A DNA stretch of 33,482 nt from Ruminococcus sp. (lineage in GTDB: Bacteria > Bacillota > Clostridia > Oscillospirales > Ruminococcaceae): the NCBI GenBank assembly GCA_016288815.1, contig JAEELF010000069.1, positions 1 to 33,482 on the forward strand. Direction: 5' to 3'. A program made the translations under genes and the position numbers. Of this stretch, positions 7,088 through 13,177 are shown piece after piece; position 1 is the stretch's first letter; each line of letters starts with the position of its first letter. Under the pieces are notes generated by a model that did no database searches, was not told the DNA's origin, and saw nothing but the letters and a program-made list of their open reading frames with translations.

Positions 7088-7525
7088 TCACTCTTCCCCG
7101 CCGCGGAGCAGCTTGTTCAGTATCCTGTAGAGACAGACTGCCTCGTCCTTCGTTATTTTCAGCGTACAGGCTACCCTCTCGGGCACGCTGAGTGCCCTTT
7201 CGCGGAGCGCGAGCCCGGCTTCGGTAACAGAAACGTTCAGGACGCGCTCGTCCGACGTATCGCGTCTGCGGTCGAGCAAGCCCTTCTGCTCGAGCTTTTT
7301 CAGCACGGGAGTGAGCGTCCCCGAATCGAGGTACAGAGCCCTGCCGAGCTCTTTGACGCTGACCGTCCCCTGCTCCCAGAGCACGAGCATGGCGATGTAC
7401 TGTGTGTAGGTCAGCTCCAGCTCATCGAGCACGGGCTTGTACCTGCTGACTATCTCCCGCGACGCCGCATACAGCGGAAAGCACAGCTGATTGCAGAGAC
7501 GCAGGGGCTCGTAGCGCTCGTCCAT
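7088..7525 (-). CDS. MarR/OhrR-family redox-sensing transcriptional regulator
   Basis: Winged-helix repressor of 145 residues. The N-terminal line with LCNQLCFPLYAASREI followed by SRYKP, DELELTYTQYIAMLVLWE, and the DNA-binding stretch LGRALYLDSGTLTPVLKKLEQKGLL are typical of OhrR-like MarR proteins. Cys15 occupies the position of the peroxide-sensing Cys15 of Bacillus OhrR, and Cys11 is nearby. The start at 7525 is chosen because family similarity begins there. An upstream extension in the same frame would overlap the thioredoxin gene and looks unlike protein. It lies 4 bases after trx and is the last gene of the operon, so it probably represses the operon from the promoter at 9336-9364. The ribosome-binding site is weak, which suggests coupling to trx. 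Confidence 0.88.
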   Translation of the reverse strand: MDERYEPLRLCNQLCFPLYAASREIVSRYKPVLDELELTYTQYIAMLVLWEQGTVSVKELGRALYLDSGTLTPVLKKLEQKGLLDRRRDTSDERVLNVSVTEAGLALRERALSVPERVACTLKITKDEAVCLYRILNKLLRGGEE

Positions 7526-7529
7526 AGCC

Positions 7530-7838
7530 TCACGCACGGGAGGTGATGAACTGCTTAATCGCCGACTTGGGCTTGAAGCCAACGGACATCTCCACCAGTC
7601 TGCCGTTCTTGAAAAGTCCCACTGCGGGAATGCTCTGAATGCCGAAAGCTTGTGCGAGCGCGCCGTTGTCGTCAACATCGCAGGCGAAGAACTCAACGTC
7701 CTTCAGCTCCTCCGAAAGCTCCTCGATGACCGGCGCGAGCATCCTGCACGGGCCGCACCATGTAGCGTTGAAATCCACCACAGCCGTCGCTGCGTTCTTT
7801 ACTGCGTCAAAATTATTATTTGTGATCTCGTTTACCAT
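7530..7838 (-). CDS. trxA: Thioredoxin
   Basis: Small disulfide reductase of 102 residues with the active site ATWCGPCRMLAPV (Cys28 and Cys31), the cis-Pro region IQSIPAVGLFKNGR and the usual fold length. The ATG at 7838 is chosen because AAGGAGG lies 8 bases upstream. A longer in-frame start at 7964 would run into trxB. The gap to the trxB stop is 2 bases. It probably carries electrons from the reductase encoded upstream to the peroxidase encoded first in the operon, since Cys-type GPX enzymes usually use thioredoxin and not glutathione. Confidence 0.95.
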   Translation of the reverse strand: MVNEITNNNFDAVKNAATAVVDFNATWCGPCRMLAPVIEELSEELKDVEFFACDVDDNGALAQAFGIQSIPAVGLFKNGRLVEMSVGFKPKSAIKQFITSRA

Positions 7839-7840
7839 TT

Positions 7841-8719
7841 TTATTCCTCCTTGACATTGTGCCCCGCTGTTCCCAGCAGATGGCGGACAGCCGACAGAGC
7901 CGCAACATTGCCCTGTCCGGCAGCCTTGACGTATTGATAAGGTCTCCCGGCGATATCGCCGCACGCGAACAGTCCCGGGATGCTGGTCTCCATGTCCATG
8001 CCGACGCGGATATGCGGACCGTCGGTCTCAACGCCGGGCACCAGCTTGTCCGGCATGACGGCGTCCCGCAGGACGAACACACAGGAAACCTCGTGGTCGC
8101 CGAGGTCTGTCCTGAGCGCTGTCACTGACCTGTCGCCGAGTATCTCAGCTGGCTTTTCGTGCAGGACGGTGATATTGCTTCGCTCCTGCGGTAGCTCACC
8201 CTGCACCGGAAAATACAGCACCTTTTCCACTATCTCCGCAAGGAACTCAGCTTCCCGCGGGGCTTCTGCACTGCTGCCGATGACCGCGACTGTCTTTCCC
8301 TGATAGAGCCTTGCATCGCAGGTCGCACAGTAGCTCACTCCGCGCCCGAGGTATTTTTCCTCGCCGGGGAGGAGCTTTCCCTGCATGACGCCGCTCGCGA
8401 CGATGACCGTCCTTGATTCTATCATGTCCTCGCCGGCTTGCAGCGCGAAGTAGTCCCCCATTGCGTAGACCGTACTCACCTGCTTTTCCGTGACGTGTAT
8501 CTCCATAACGGAGAGCTGTTCGCGGAGCCTGCGGGCGAAGTCCTCGCCGGATATCTGCGGCAGACCAGGGTAATTATCTATCCGGTGCGCCTTGGTGAGC
8601 TTGGGGGAGAGCTCTGCGCTGCCGAGAAGAATGATACTTTTATTGCGCAGCTTAGCGGTCAGCGCCGCCGATATCCCGGCGGGACCCGTACCGATTATCG
8701 CGATGTCATACCGCTCCAT
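7841..8719 (-). CDS. trxB: Thioredoxin reductase-like flavoprotein, NADPH motifs degenerate
   Basis: FAD-dependent disulfide reductase of 292 residues. The FAD fold starts with IAIIGTGPAGISAALTA and ends with FACGDIAGRPYQYVKAAGQG. The redox-active pair is CATCDA (Cys131, Cys134). The second nucleotide-binding domain is unusual: the usual GGGxSA is VIGSSAEA (residues 146-153), and where NADPH-dependent enzymes have an HRRxxxRA motif this protein reads YFPVQGE (about 169-175). This pattern is known from clostridial thioredoxin reductases that use ferredoxin (FFTR) or lack a known pyridine nucleotide donor. It lies 8 bases after gpx and 2 before trx, so its job in the operon is to regenerate thioredoxin. 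The electron donor is inferred. Confidence 0.9.
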   Translation of the reverse strand: MERYDIAIIGTGPAGISAALTAKLRNKSIILLGSAELSPKLTKAHRIDNYPGLPQISGEDFARRLREQLSVMEIHVTEKQVSTVYAMGDYFALQAGEDMIESRTVIVASGVMQGKLLPGEEKYLGRGVSYCATCDARLYQGKTVAVIGSSAEAPREAEFLAEIVEKVLYFPVQGELPQERSNITVLHEKPAEILGDRSVTALRTDLGDHEVSCVFVLRDAVMPDKLVPGVETDGPHIRVGMDMETSIPGLFACGDIAGRPYQYVKAAGQGNVAALSAVRHLLGTAGHNVKEE

Positions 8720-8727
8720 GCTATCAC

Positions 8728-9273
8728 CTATCCTATCAGCTTTTCGACAAGCGCCTCGAGCTCTGCCATGTCGTGCGTCGGCTCAAAGCGTGCAACGACA
8801 TTTCCCTCGCGGTCGATGACGAACTTCGTGAAATTCCACTTTATATCGGGGCTGTTCTTGTAGTCCTTGTCCTTGGCTTTGCACATCGCAGCCATTGCGA
8901 GCGCGCGGACGCCCTTGCCGAAGCCCTCGAAGCCCTTCTGTGATTTGAGGTAGCGGAAGAGCTCTGTCTCGTTCGCGCCGTTCACATCGGCCTTTTTCAT
9001 CTGCGGGAACTGCGTGTTGTACTTCAGCGTGCAGAACTCGTGAATCTCCTCGTCAGTTCCGGGAGCCTGTCCCGCGAACTGATTGCAGGGCACGTCTATT
9101 ATCTCCAGACCCTTTTCGTGATACTTTTCGTACATTTTTTCAAGGGGCTCGTACTGCGGAGTGAAGCCGCAGCCGGTCGCAGTATTCACCACGACGATGA
9201 CCTTCCCGCGGTAGTTTTCGAGCGATATGTCCTGATTTTCTGCATTTCTTACCGTGATGTCGTAGATACTCAT
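8728..9273 (-). CDS. Glutathione peroxidase family thiol peroxidase (Cys type)
   Basis: Reduces hydrogen peroxide or organic hydroperoxides, in bacteria usually with thioredoxin. The 181-residue protein has the peroxidatic Cys35 in TATGCGFTPQYEPLE, Gln69 in VPCNQFAGQAPGT, and Trp146-Asn147 in IKWNFTKFVIDREG, completing the catalytic tetrad. Cys81 in IHEFCTLKY is the likely resolving Cys. It is a cysteine and not a selenocysteine enzyme. GAGGAGG precedes the ATG at 9273. It is the first gene of the operon gpx-trxB-trx-marR, transcribed from the promoter at 9336-9364. Confidence 0.94.
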   Translation of the reverse strand: MSIYDITVRNAENQDISLENYRGKVIVVVNTATGCGFTPQYEPLEKMYEKYHEKGLEIIDVPCNQFAGQAPGTDEEIHEFCTLKYNTQFPQMKKADVNGANETELFRYLKSQKGFEGFGKGVRALAMAAMCKAKDKDYKNSPDIKWNFTKFVIDREGNVVARFEPTHDMAELEALVEKLIG

Positions 9274-9307
9274 AAGCGTTCCTCCTCAATTCAGTTGTTT
9301 CAAATTC

Positions 9308-9321
9308 GATTTTGTCAAATC
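9308..9321 (-). promoter_or_regulatory. Candidate OhrR/MarR operator in the gpx leader
   Basis: A dyad, GATTT/AAATC (9308-9312 and 9317-9321), lies just downstream of the expected transcription start. A-T-rich dyads of this size near the start are typical MarR-family sites, and a MarR gene ends the operon. The assignment is inferred. Confidence 0.4.
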
Positions 9322-9335
9322 TATTCTGTACATTC

Positions 9336-9364
9336 AATATAACATAGTTTGTCCCGCAAGTCAA
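9336..9364 (-). promoter_or_regulatory. Sigma-A promoter of gpx-trxB-trx-marR
   Basis: On the minus strand TTGACT (9359-9364) and TATATT (9336-9341) are 17 bases apart. The start site would lie near 9329, about 55 bases before the gpx ATG. Confidence 0.8.
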
Positions 9365-9440
9365 GGCATGATACGCAGTTTTTACAATTTGTTCATATTT
9401 GCAGACGTATTTCACACGTTTATCACAACTCCGGAGCAAG

Positions 9441-9471
9441 ATTCCACATTTCTCGCGCGATATTCCACTTT
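9441..9471 (+). promoter_or_regulatory. Pair of 10-bp direct repeats 21 bp apart upstream of the lipoprotein promoter
   Basis: ATTCCACATT (9441-9450) and ATTCCACTTT (9462-9471) are in direct orientation, offset by exactly two helical turns. They lie just upstream of where the -35 would be for the -10 at 9501-9506. LytTR-type activators bind paired direct repeats with this spacing. No LytTR gene is present in the window. Confidence 0.45.
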
Positions 9472-9500
9472 GGCTCCATTTTCCTCTCAAACAGCGAGGG

Positions 9501-9506
9501 TATAAT
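9501..9506 (+). promoter_or_regulatory. -10 element (TATAAT) for the Cthe_2159-type lipoprotein
   Basis: A perfect TATAAT lies 47 bases before the ATG at 9553. The region 17 bases upstream (ATTTTC) is a poor -35, consistent with a promoter that needs an activator bound at the repeats at 9441-9471. Confidence 0.5.
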
Positions 9507-9552
9507 ACAACCATAGAAACAAACACACCGATGTTTGAAATGGAGGATCACT

Positions 9553-10839
9553 ATGAAAAAGATCTATATGTATTCATTTATGGCAGCAATATTCGCGGCA
9601 GCAGTAACAGGCTGCTCCGGCAATACAAACACCGGGAACACAGCAGCCTCAGACACAAAGAGCACGGCTTCTGTAGTATCCGAGCAGAACGGCAGCATTT
9701 CAGCTTCGCAGCTTTCAAACACCTCCGCCACAGAGGAAGTCAACTACACTGAGCGCGACCTCGAGCAGACTCCCGATACGAGCGATGCACAGTACATCAC
9801 CGTCTCCGACGGCGAGACCATAAACATCACCTCCGAGGGCGTTTACGTCATCAGCGGCACTGCCGAAGATTGCACCATAAGAGTCGATGCTGACGACAGC
9901 GCCAAGATACAGCTCGTGCTCGACGGCGTGAGCATCACGAACACCGACTCCCCTGCTGTCTATGTCGTATCGGCGGACAAAGTCTTCATCACGACCACCG
10001 GCACCGAGAACACACTCACGGTCACCGGCGACTTCACCTCCGACGGCGACACCAACACCGACGCGGTCATCTTCTCCAAGGACGACCTCGTGCTCAACGG
10101 CACCGGCACACTGAATGTGACCTCTGCTTACGGCAACGGTATCACCTGCAAGGACGACATGAAGATCACCGGCGGAACGTATAATGTCCAGTGCCTGCTC
10201 GATGCCTTTGAGGCGAACGATTCTATCTCGGTGAGCGACGGAACGTTCAACATTGCGACCAACAAGGACGGCTTCCACTGCGAGAACGACGAGGCTGAGG
10301 GCACTGTCACCATCTCCGGCGGCACGTTCGTCATCAGCGGCGGCAGCGACGGCATCCAGGCGTGTGCACTGCTCGAGATCGACGGCGGCACCTTCGACAT
10401 CACCGCCCCCGAGGGTCTCGAGGCGACATATATCCTCATCAATGACGGCGATATCAGTATCTCCGCGAGCGACGACGGCATAAACGCCTCCAACAAGAGC
10501 ACATCTATCACCACACCGGCTGTGGAAATAAACGGCGGCGAAGTGACAATCACAATGAGCGGCAGCGACGTTGACGCCATCGACGCCAACGGCAGCGTAA
10601 CAGTCTCCGGCGGCACTATAGACATCACCTACCCCCAGCAGGGTCCCTCCGAGGCATTCGACTACAACGGCACAGCGACCTGCACAGGCGGCACTATCAT
10701 CATCAATGGCACGCAGGTGGATTCTATCCCGCAGACATCCATGGGCGGCGGTATGCAGGGCGGAATGCAAGGCGGCATGGGCGGCGGAATGAACGGCGGT
10801 ATGCAGGCCGGCAGAGGCGGCAGGACACGCTCCGCATGA
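9553..10839 (+). CDS. Cthe_2159-type carbohydrate-binding domain lipoprotein
   Basis: Predicted secreted lipoprotein of 428 residues. The N terminus has a lipoprotein signal with the lipobox AVTGC (Cys21), followed by a Ser/Thr/Asn linker to about residue 70. The rest is a right-handed beta-helix-like repeat: VYVISGTAED, LVLDGVSITNTDSPA, and then many short turns such as MKITGGTYNV, VTISGGTFVISGGSDGIQA, LEIDGGTFDI and VTVSGGTIDITY. This pattern fits the Cthe_2159 family, whose founding member binds cellulose and polygalacturonate. The last about 35 residues are a Gly/Met-rich tail (MGGGMQGG repeats) ending in RGGRTRSA. The start at 9553 is chosen over 9535 because GGAGG lies just upstream and the signal peptide then begins MKK. 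It is followed by a two-component system. Confidence 0.85.
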   Translation: MKKIYMYSFMAAIFAAAVTGCSGNTNTGNTAASDTKSTASVVSEQNGSISASQLSNTSATEEVNYTERDLEQTPDTSDAQYITVSDGETINITSEGVYVISGTAEDCTIRVDADDSAKIQLVLDGVSITNTDSPAVYVVSADKVFITTTGTENTLTVTGDFTSDGDTNTDAVIFSKDDLVLNGTGTLNVTSAYGNGITCKDDMKITGGTYNVQCLLDAFEANDSISVSDGTFNIATNKDGFHCENDEAEGTVTISGGTFVISGGSDGIQACALLEIDGGTFDITAPEGLEATYILINDGDISISASDDGINASNKSTSITTPAVEINGGEVTITMSGSDVDAIDANGSVTVSGGTIDITYPQQGPSEAFDYNGTATCTGGTIIINGTQVDSIPQTSMGGGMQGGMQGGMGGGMNGGMQAGRGGRTRSA

Positions 10840-10872
10840 CAAACCGCTCCAGCCTGAACAGTGGAACAGTAC

Positions 10873-10901
10873 AAGGGCGCTCTTTACAAAAGGGCGCCTT
10901 T
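10873..10901 (+). terminator. Hairpin/terminator after the lipoprotein gene
   Basis: A 13-bp stem (10873-10885 with 10889-10901, two wobble pairs, loop ACA) followed by only a short T-rich stretch. The -35 of the next promoter (TTTACA, 10883-10888) lies in its loop and top pairs. Confidence 0.6.
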
Positions 10902-10911
10902 AGTGTATAAT
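10883..10911 (+). promoter_or_regulatory. Sigma-A promoter of the two-component genes
   Basis: TTTACA (10883-10888) and TATAAT (10906-10911) are 17 bases apart, with the start site near 10918 and the response regulator ATG at 10941. The -35 is nested in the preceding terminator hairpin. Confidence 0.75.
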
Positions 10912-10940
10912 TGATATAACGAATACTGCGGAGGTGCGCC

Positions 10941-11615
10941 ATGCCAAGGATACTCATTGCCGACGATGAACCGAATATCGTCACGCTCATAAGCCGCTAC
11001 GCCGAGCGGGAGGGCTACGAAGTCCTGACTGTTTCCGACGGAAGACAGGCTATCGAGGTCTGCCGGACGGAGGACATAGACCTGATAGTCATGGACGTCA
11101 TGATGCCGGACACCGACGGCTTCACAGCCTGCAAGAAGATAAAGGAGTCCAAAGATATCCCCGTCATCATGCTCTCCGCAAGGGGAACGGAATTTGACAA
11201 GCTTTTCGGCTTCGAGGTCGGCGTCGATGACTACGTCACGAAGCCCTTCTCCCCTCTTGAGCTCATGGCGCGTATCAAAGTGATACTCAGCCACAGCATA
11301 GCTCCCGCAGCCTCGCCTGACGGCAGAGCAGTGAGCGTCGGCGGGATAACGATAGACACCCTTGGCATGACGATCACTATCGACGGCGAAAAGGCTGACC
11401 TCACCGCGAAAGAATATTCGCTCCTTCTGCTCCTGATACAGAACAAGGGGGTAGTGCTCTCGCGCGACAGGATACTCAACGAGATCTGGGGCTATGACAG
11501 CTTCGGCGTTGACAGGACAGTTGACTGGCAGATAAAGCTGCTGCGCGGAAAGCTCGGCGAATACCGCGACTGTATCAGGACGATACGAGGGGTGGGATAC
11601 AAATTTGAAGCGTAA
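10941..11615 (+). CDS. OmpR/PhoB-family response regulator
   Basis: DNA-binding response regulator of 224 residues. The receiver domain begins MPRILIADDEPNIV, has the phospho-acceptor Asp52 in LIVMDVMMPDTDG, the conserved Thr/Ser region VIMLSARG and the Lys in VTKPFSPLELMAR. The C-terminal winged helix runs from about residue 127, with LTAKEYSLLLLLIQNKG, LSRDRILNEIWGYD, RTVDWQIKLLRGKLG and RTIRGVGYKFE. GGAGGTG precedes the ATG. The last 11 bases overlap the kinase gene, so the two are co-translated. The target genes cannot be told from the sequence. The adjacent lipoprotein gene is one possibility. Confidence 0.95.
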   Translation: MPRILIADDEPNIVTLISRYAEREGYEVLTVSDGRQAIEVCRTEDIDLIVMDVMMPDTDGFTACKKIKESKDIPVIMLSARGTEFDKLFGFEVGVDDYVTKPFSPLELMARIKVILSHSIAPAASPDGRAVSVGGITIDTLGMTITIDGEKADLTAKEYSLLLLLIQNKGVVLSRDRILNEIWGYDSFGVDRTVDWQIKLLRGKLGEYRDCIRTIRGVGYKFEA

Positions 11616-13047
11616 GACAAGATCATTCCAGCGAAAGCTGCTCGGATTCTTCCTGTTTTTCACCGCCGTGATATTTGCTGTGCTGTGGCTGCTGCAAACT
11701 GTATTCCTCCAGCGCTTCTACAACGGCATGGTCATCAGGAACACCGTCAAAGCAGCTGAAAAGATAGCCTCTAAGAGCGACACGAGCGAGATAACGGACT
11801 ACATCGACGAGCTCTCCCGCGACAATTCTGTGCTCGTTTTCGTCACCGATACCGAGGGGAATATCCTCTACAGCGCGGACGAATACAAGAAGGGTCACCT
11901 CATCAGGGGCGGCGAGATGAACGGCGCCAAAGCCGACCCCAGAGAGGAGCGCGGTCACTACAGGGAGCTGCCCGACAGCTATGACGTTTTCCTTAGCGAG
12001 CTCGTTGAATCAGGGAACGATTCTGCTGAATGGCAGACCGATGATATGTACATCTACGGGCGCTACATCAGCTTTTTCGGCTGTGAGGACGACGCTGTGC
12101 TGTACATAGGGACGACGCTCAACGCAGTCGGCTCCACAGCGCGGATAATCCGCATACAGCTCATCTGGGTGACACTGCTGTCAGTGGTCATCGGCGCGGT
12201 CCTCGCGTGGTTCATGTCGAGGAGCTTCTCGAAGCCGGTCGCTCAGCTCACCGAAAAGGCACACAGACTCGGCGGAAATGACGGCAGCACAGACCTCCGG
12301 GAGGGCTTCTGCTCCGAGCTCGACGAGCTCAACTCCGCCCTCGACAGCACCGCGGAGAAGCTGAAAAAGTCGCAGGAGTTCCAGAACGAGCTGCTCGCGA
12401 ACGTCTCCCACGACCTGCGCACGCCGCTCACGATGATAAAGGGCTACGCGGAGATGATACGGGACATCTCCCGCACGGACGAAAAGCAGTGTGCGGAGGA
12501 TGTCGCGGTCATCGTTGAGGAGACCGACAGGCTGACCGCGCTCGTCAACGAGATACTCGAGTACTCCGAATTGCAGATGACCGACGCTGAGCTCGCGATG
12601 AGCGATGTTGACCTCAGCGAGACCGTGAGGACGGTCGCAGACAGCTTCGGGAAGCTCTACTCCAAGGAGGGCTATACCTTTGAGCTGCATATCGCGGAGG
12701 GAGTCCGCATCAGCGGGAACGCCTCGCGGCTGCAAAGGGCGGTCTATAACCTCATGGACAACGCCGTCCGCCACGCCGGCGCGGATAAGTGGACGGGAGT
12801 CACTCTCCGGACCGGGGACGGGAAAGCCGTCATCGAGATATCCGACCACGGCGAGGGTATCCCCGCCGAGGAGCTCGGACGTATATGGGACAAATACTAC
12901 ACTAAGCGCCAGCGGCATGGCATGGGCGTTTCTGGACTCGGGCTCGCTATCGTGAAACAGACCGTGACACTTCACCGCGGCAGGTGTGAAGCCGTTTCCG
13001 AGCCCGGCAGCGGGAGCACCTTCCGCATAATACTGAACTGTGAATGA
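11605..13047 (+). CDS. Sensor histidine kinase (HAMP-HisKA-HATPase), TTG start
   Basis: Membrane histidine kinase of 480 residues and partner of the response regulator. Segments are: TM1 at 12-36 (LLGFFLFFTAVIFAVLWLL), an extracytoplasmic sensor of about 145 residues, TM2 at 185-205, HAMP to about 258, the dimerisation helix with His269 in NVSHDLRTPLTMIKGYAEM, and an ATPase domain with NLMDNAVRHA, ISDHGEGIPAEELGRIWDKYY and GVSGLGLAIVK. The start is a TTG at 11605 inside the regulator gene, preceded by GAGGGGTGGG. The sensor domain is not a recognised family. Two hairpins follow the stop, the second a strong terminator. Confidence 0.95.
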   Translation: MKRKTRSFQRKLLGFFLFFTAVIFAVLWLLQTVFLQRFYNGMVIRNTVKAAEKIASKSDTSEITDYIDELSRDNSVLVFVTDTEGNILYSADEYKKGHLIRGGEMNGAKADPREERGHYRELPDSYDVFLSELVESGNDSAEWQTDDMYIYGRYISFFGCEDDAVLYIGTTLNAVGSTARIIRIQLIWVTLLSVVIGAVLAWFMSRSFSKPVAQLTEKAHRLGGNDGSTDLREGFCSELDELNSALDSTAEKLKKSQEFQNELLANVSHDLRTPLTMIKGYAEMIRDISRTDEKQCAEDVAVIVEETDRLTALVNEILEYSELQMTDAELAMSDVDLSETVRTVADSFGKLYSKEGYTFELHIAEGVRISGNASRLQRAVYNLMDNAVRHAGADKWTGVTLRTGDGKAVIEISDHGEGIPAEELGRIWDKYYTKRQRHGMGVSGLGLAIVKQTVTLHRGRCEAVSEPGSGSTFRIILNCE

Positions 13048-13073
13048 CCTCCGCAGGGCAGCCCTGCGGGAGG
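13048..13073 (+). other. GC-rich hairpin directly after the kinase gene
   Basis: CCTCCGCAGGG pairs with CCCTGCGGGAGG with one bulged G and a 3-base loop, starting at the base after the kinase stop. There is no T-tract, so it is more likely a 3'-end stabiliser than a terminator. Confidence 0.45.
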
Positions 13074-13085
13074 ACTGACAATAGT

Positions 13086-13117
13086 AAAGGGACGGCTCCG
13101 CTGAGAGCCGTCCCTTT
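13086..13117 (+). terminator. Strong, probably bidirectional terminator between the kinase and the hydrogenase-like gene
   Basis: Perfect 13-bp stem AAAGGGACGGCTC/GAGCCGTCCCTTT (13086-13098, 13105-13117) with a 6-base loop. The T-tract follows on the plus strand, and TTTACTATT on the minus strand, so it can serve both converging genes. Confidence 0.85.
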
Positions 13118-13177
13118 TCATTTGCTGTTTACTGCACCGCGCCGCAGACCGGCGGACTGACGCCGTATCTAAGTCTG

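Noticed and set aside
7526..7696. N-terminal extension of the MarR gene
   Set aside because: It overlaps trx, reads like a Ser/Arg-rich shadow, and family similarity starts at the Met at 7525.
10735..10820. DNA-level tandem repeat in the lipoprotein gene as a phase-variable tract
   Set aside because: The GGCGGNATG units vary and keep frame. There is no uniform short repeat that would allow slippage.
9715..10842. 375-codon minus-strand ORF opposite the lipoprotein gene
   Set aside because: Made of His/Ala/Asp/Val repeats that mirror the Gly/Thr-rich beta-helix. No independent support.
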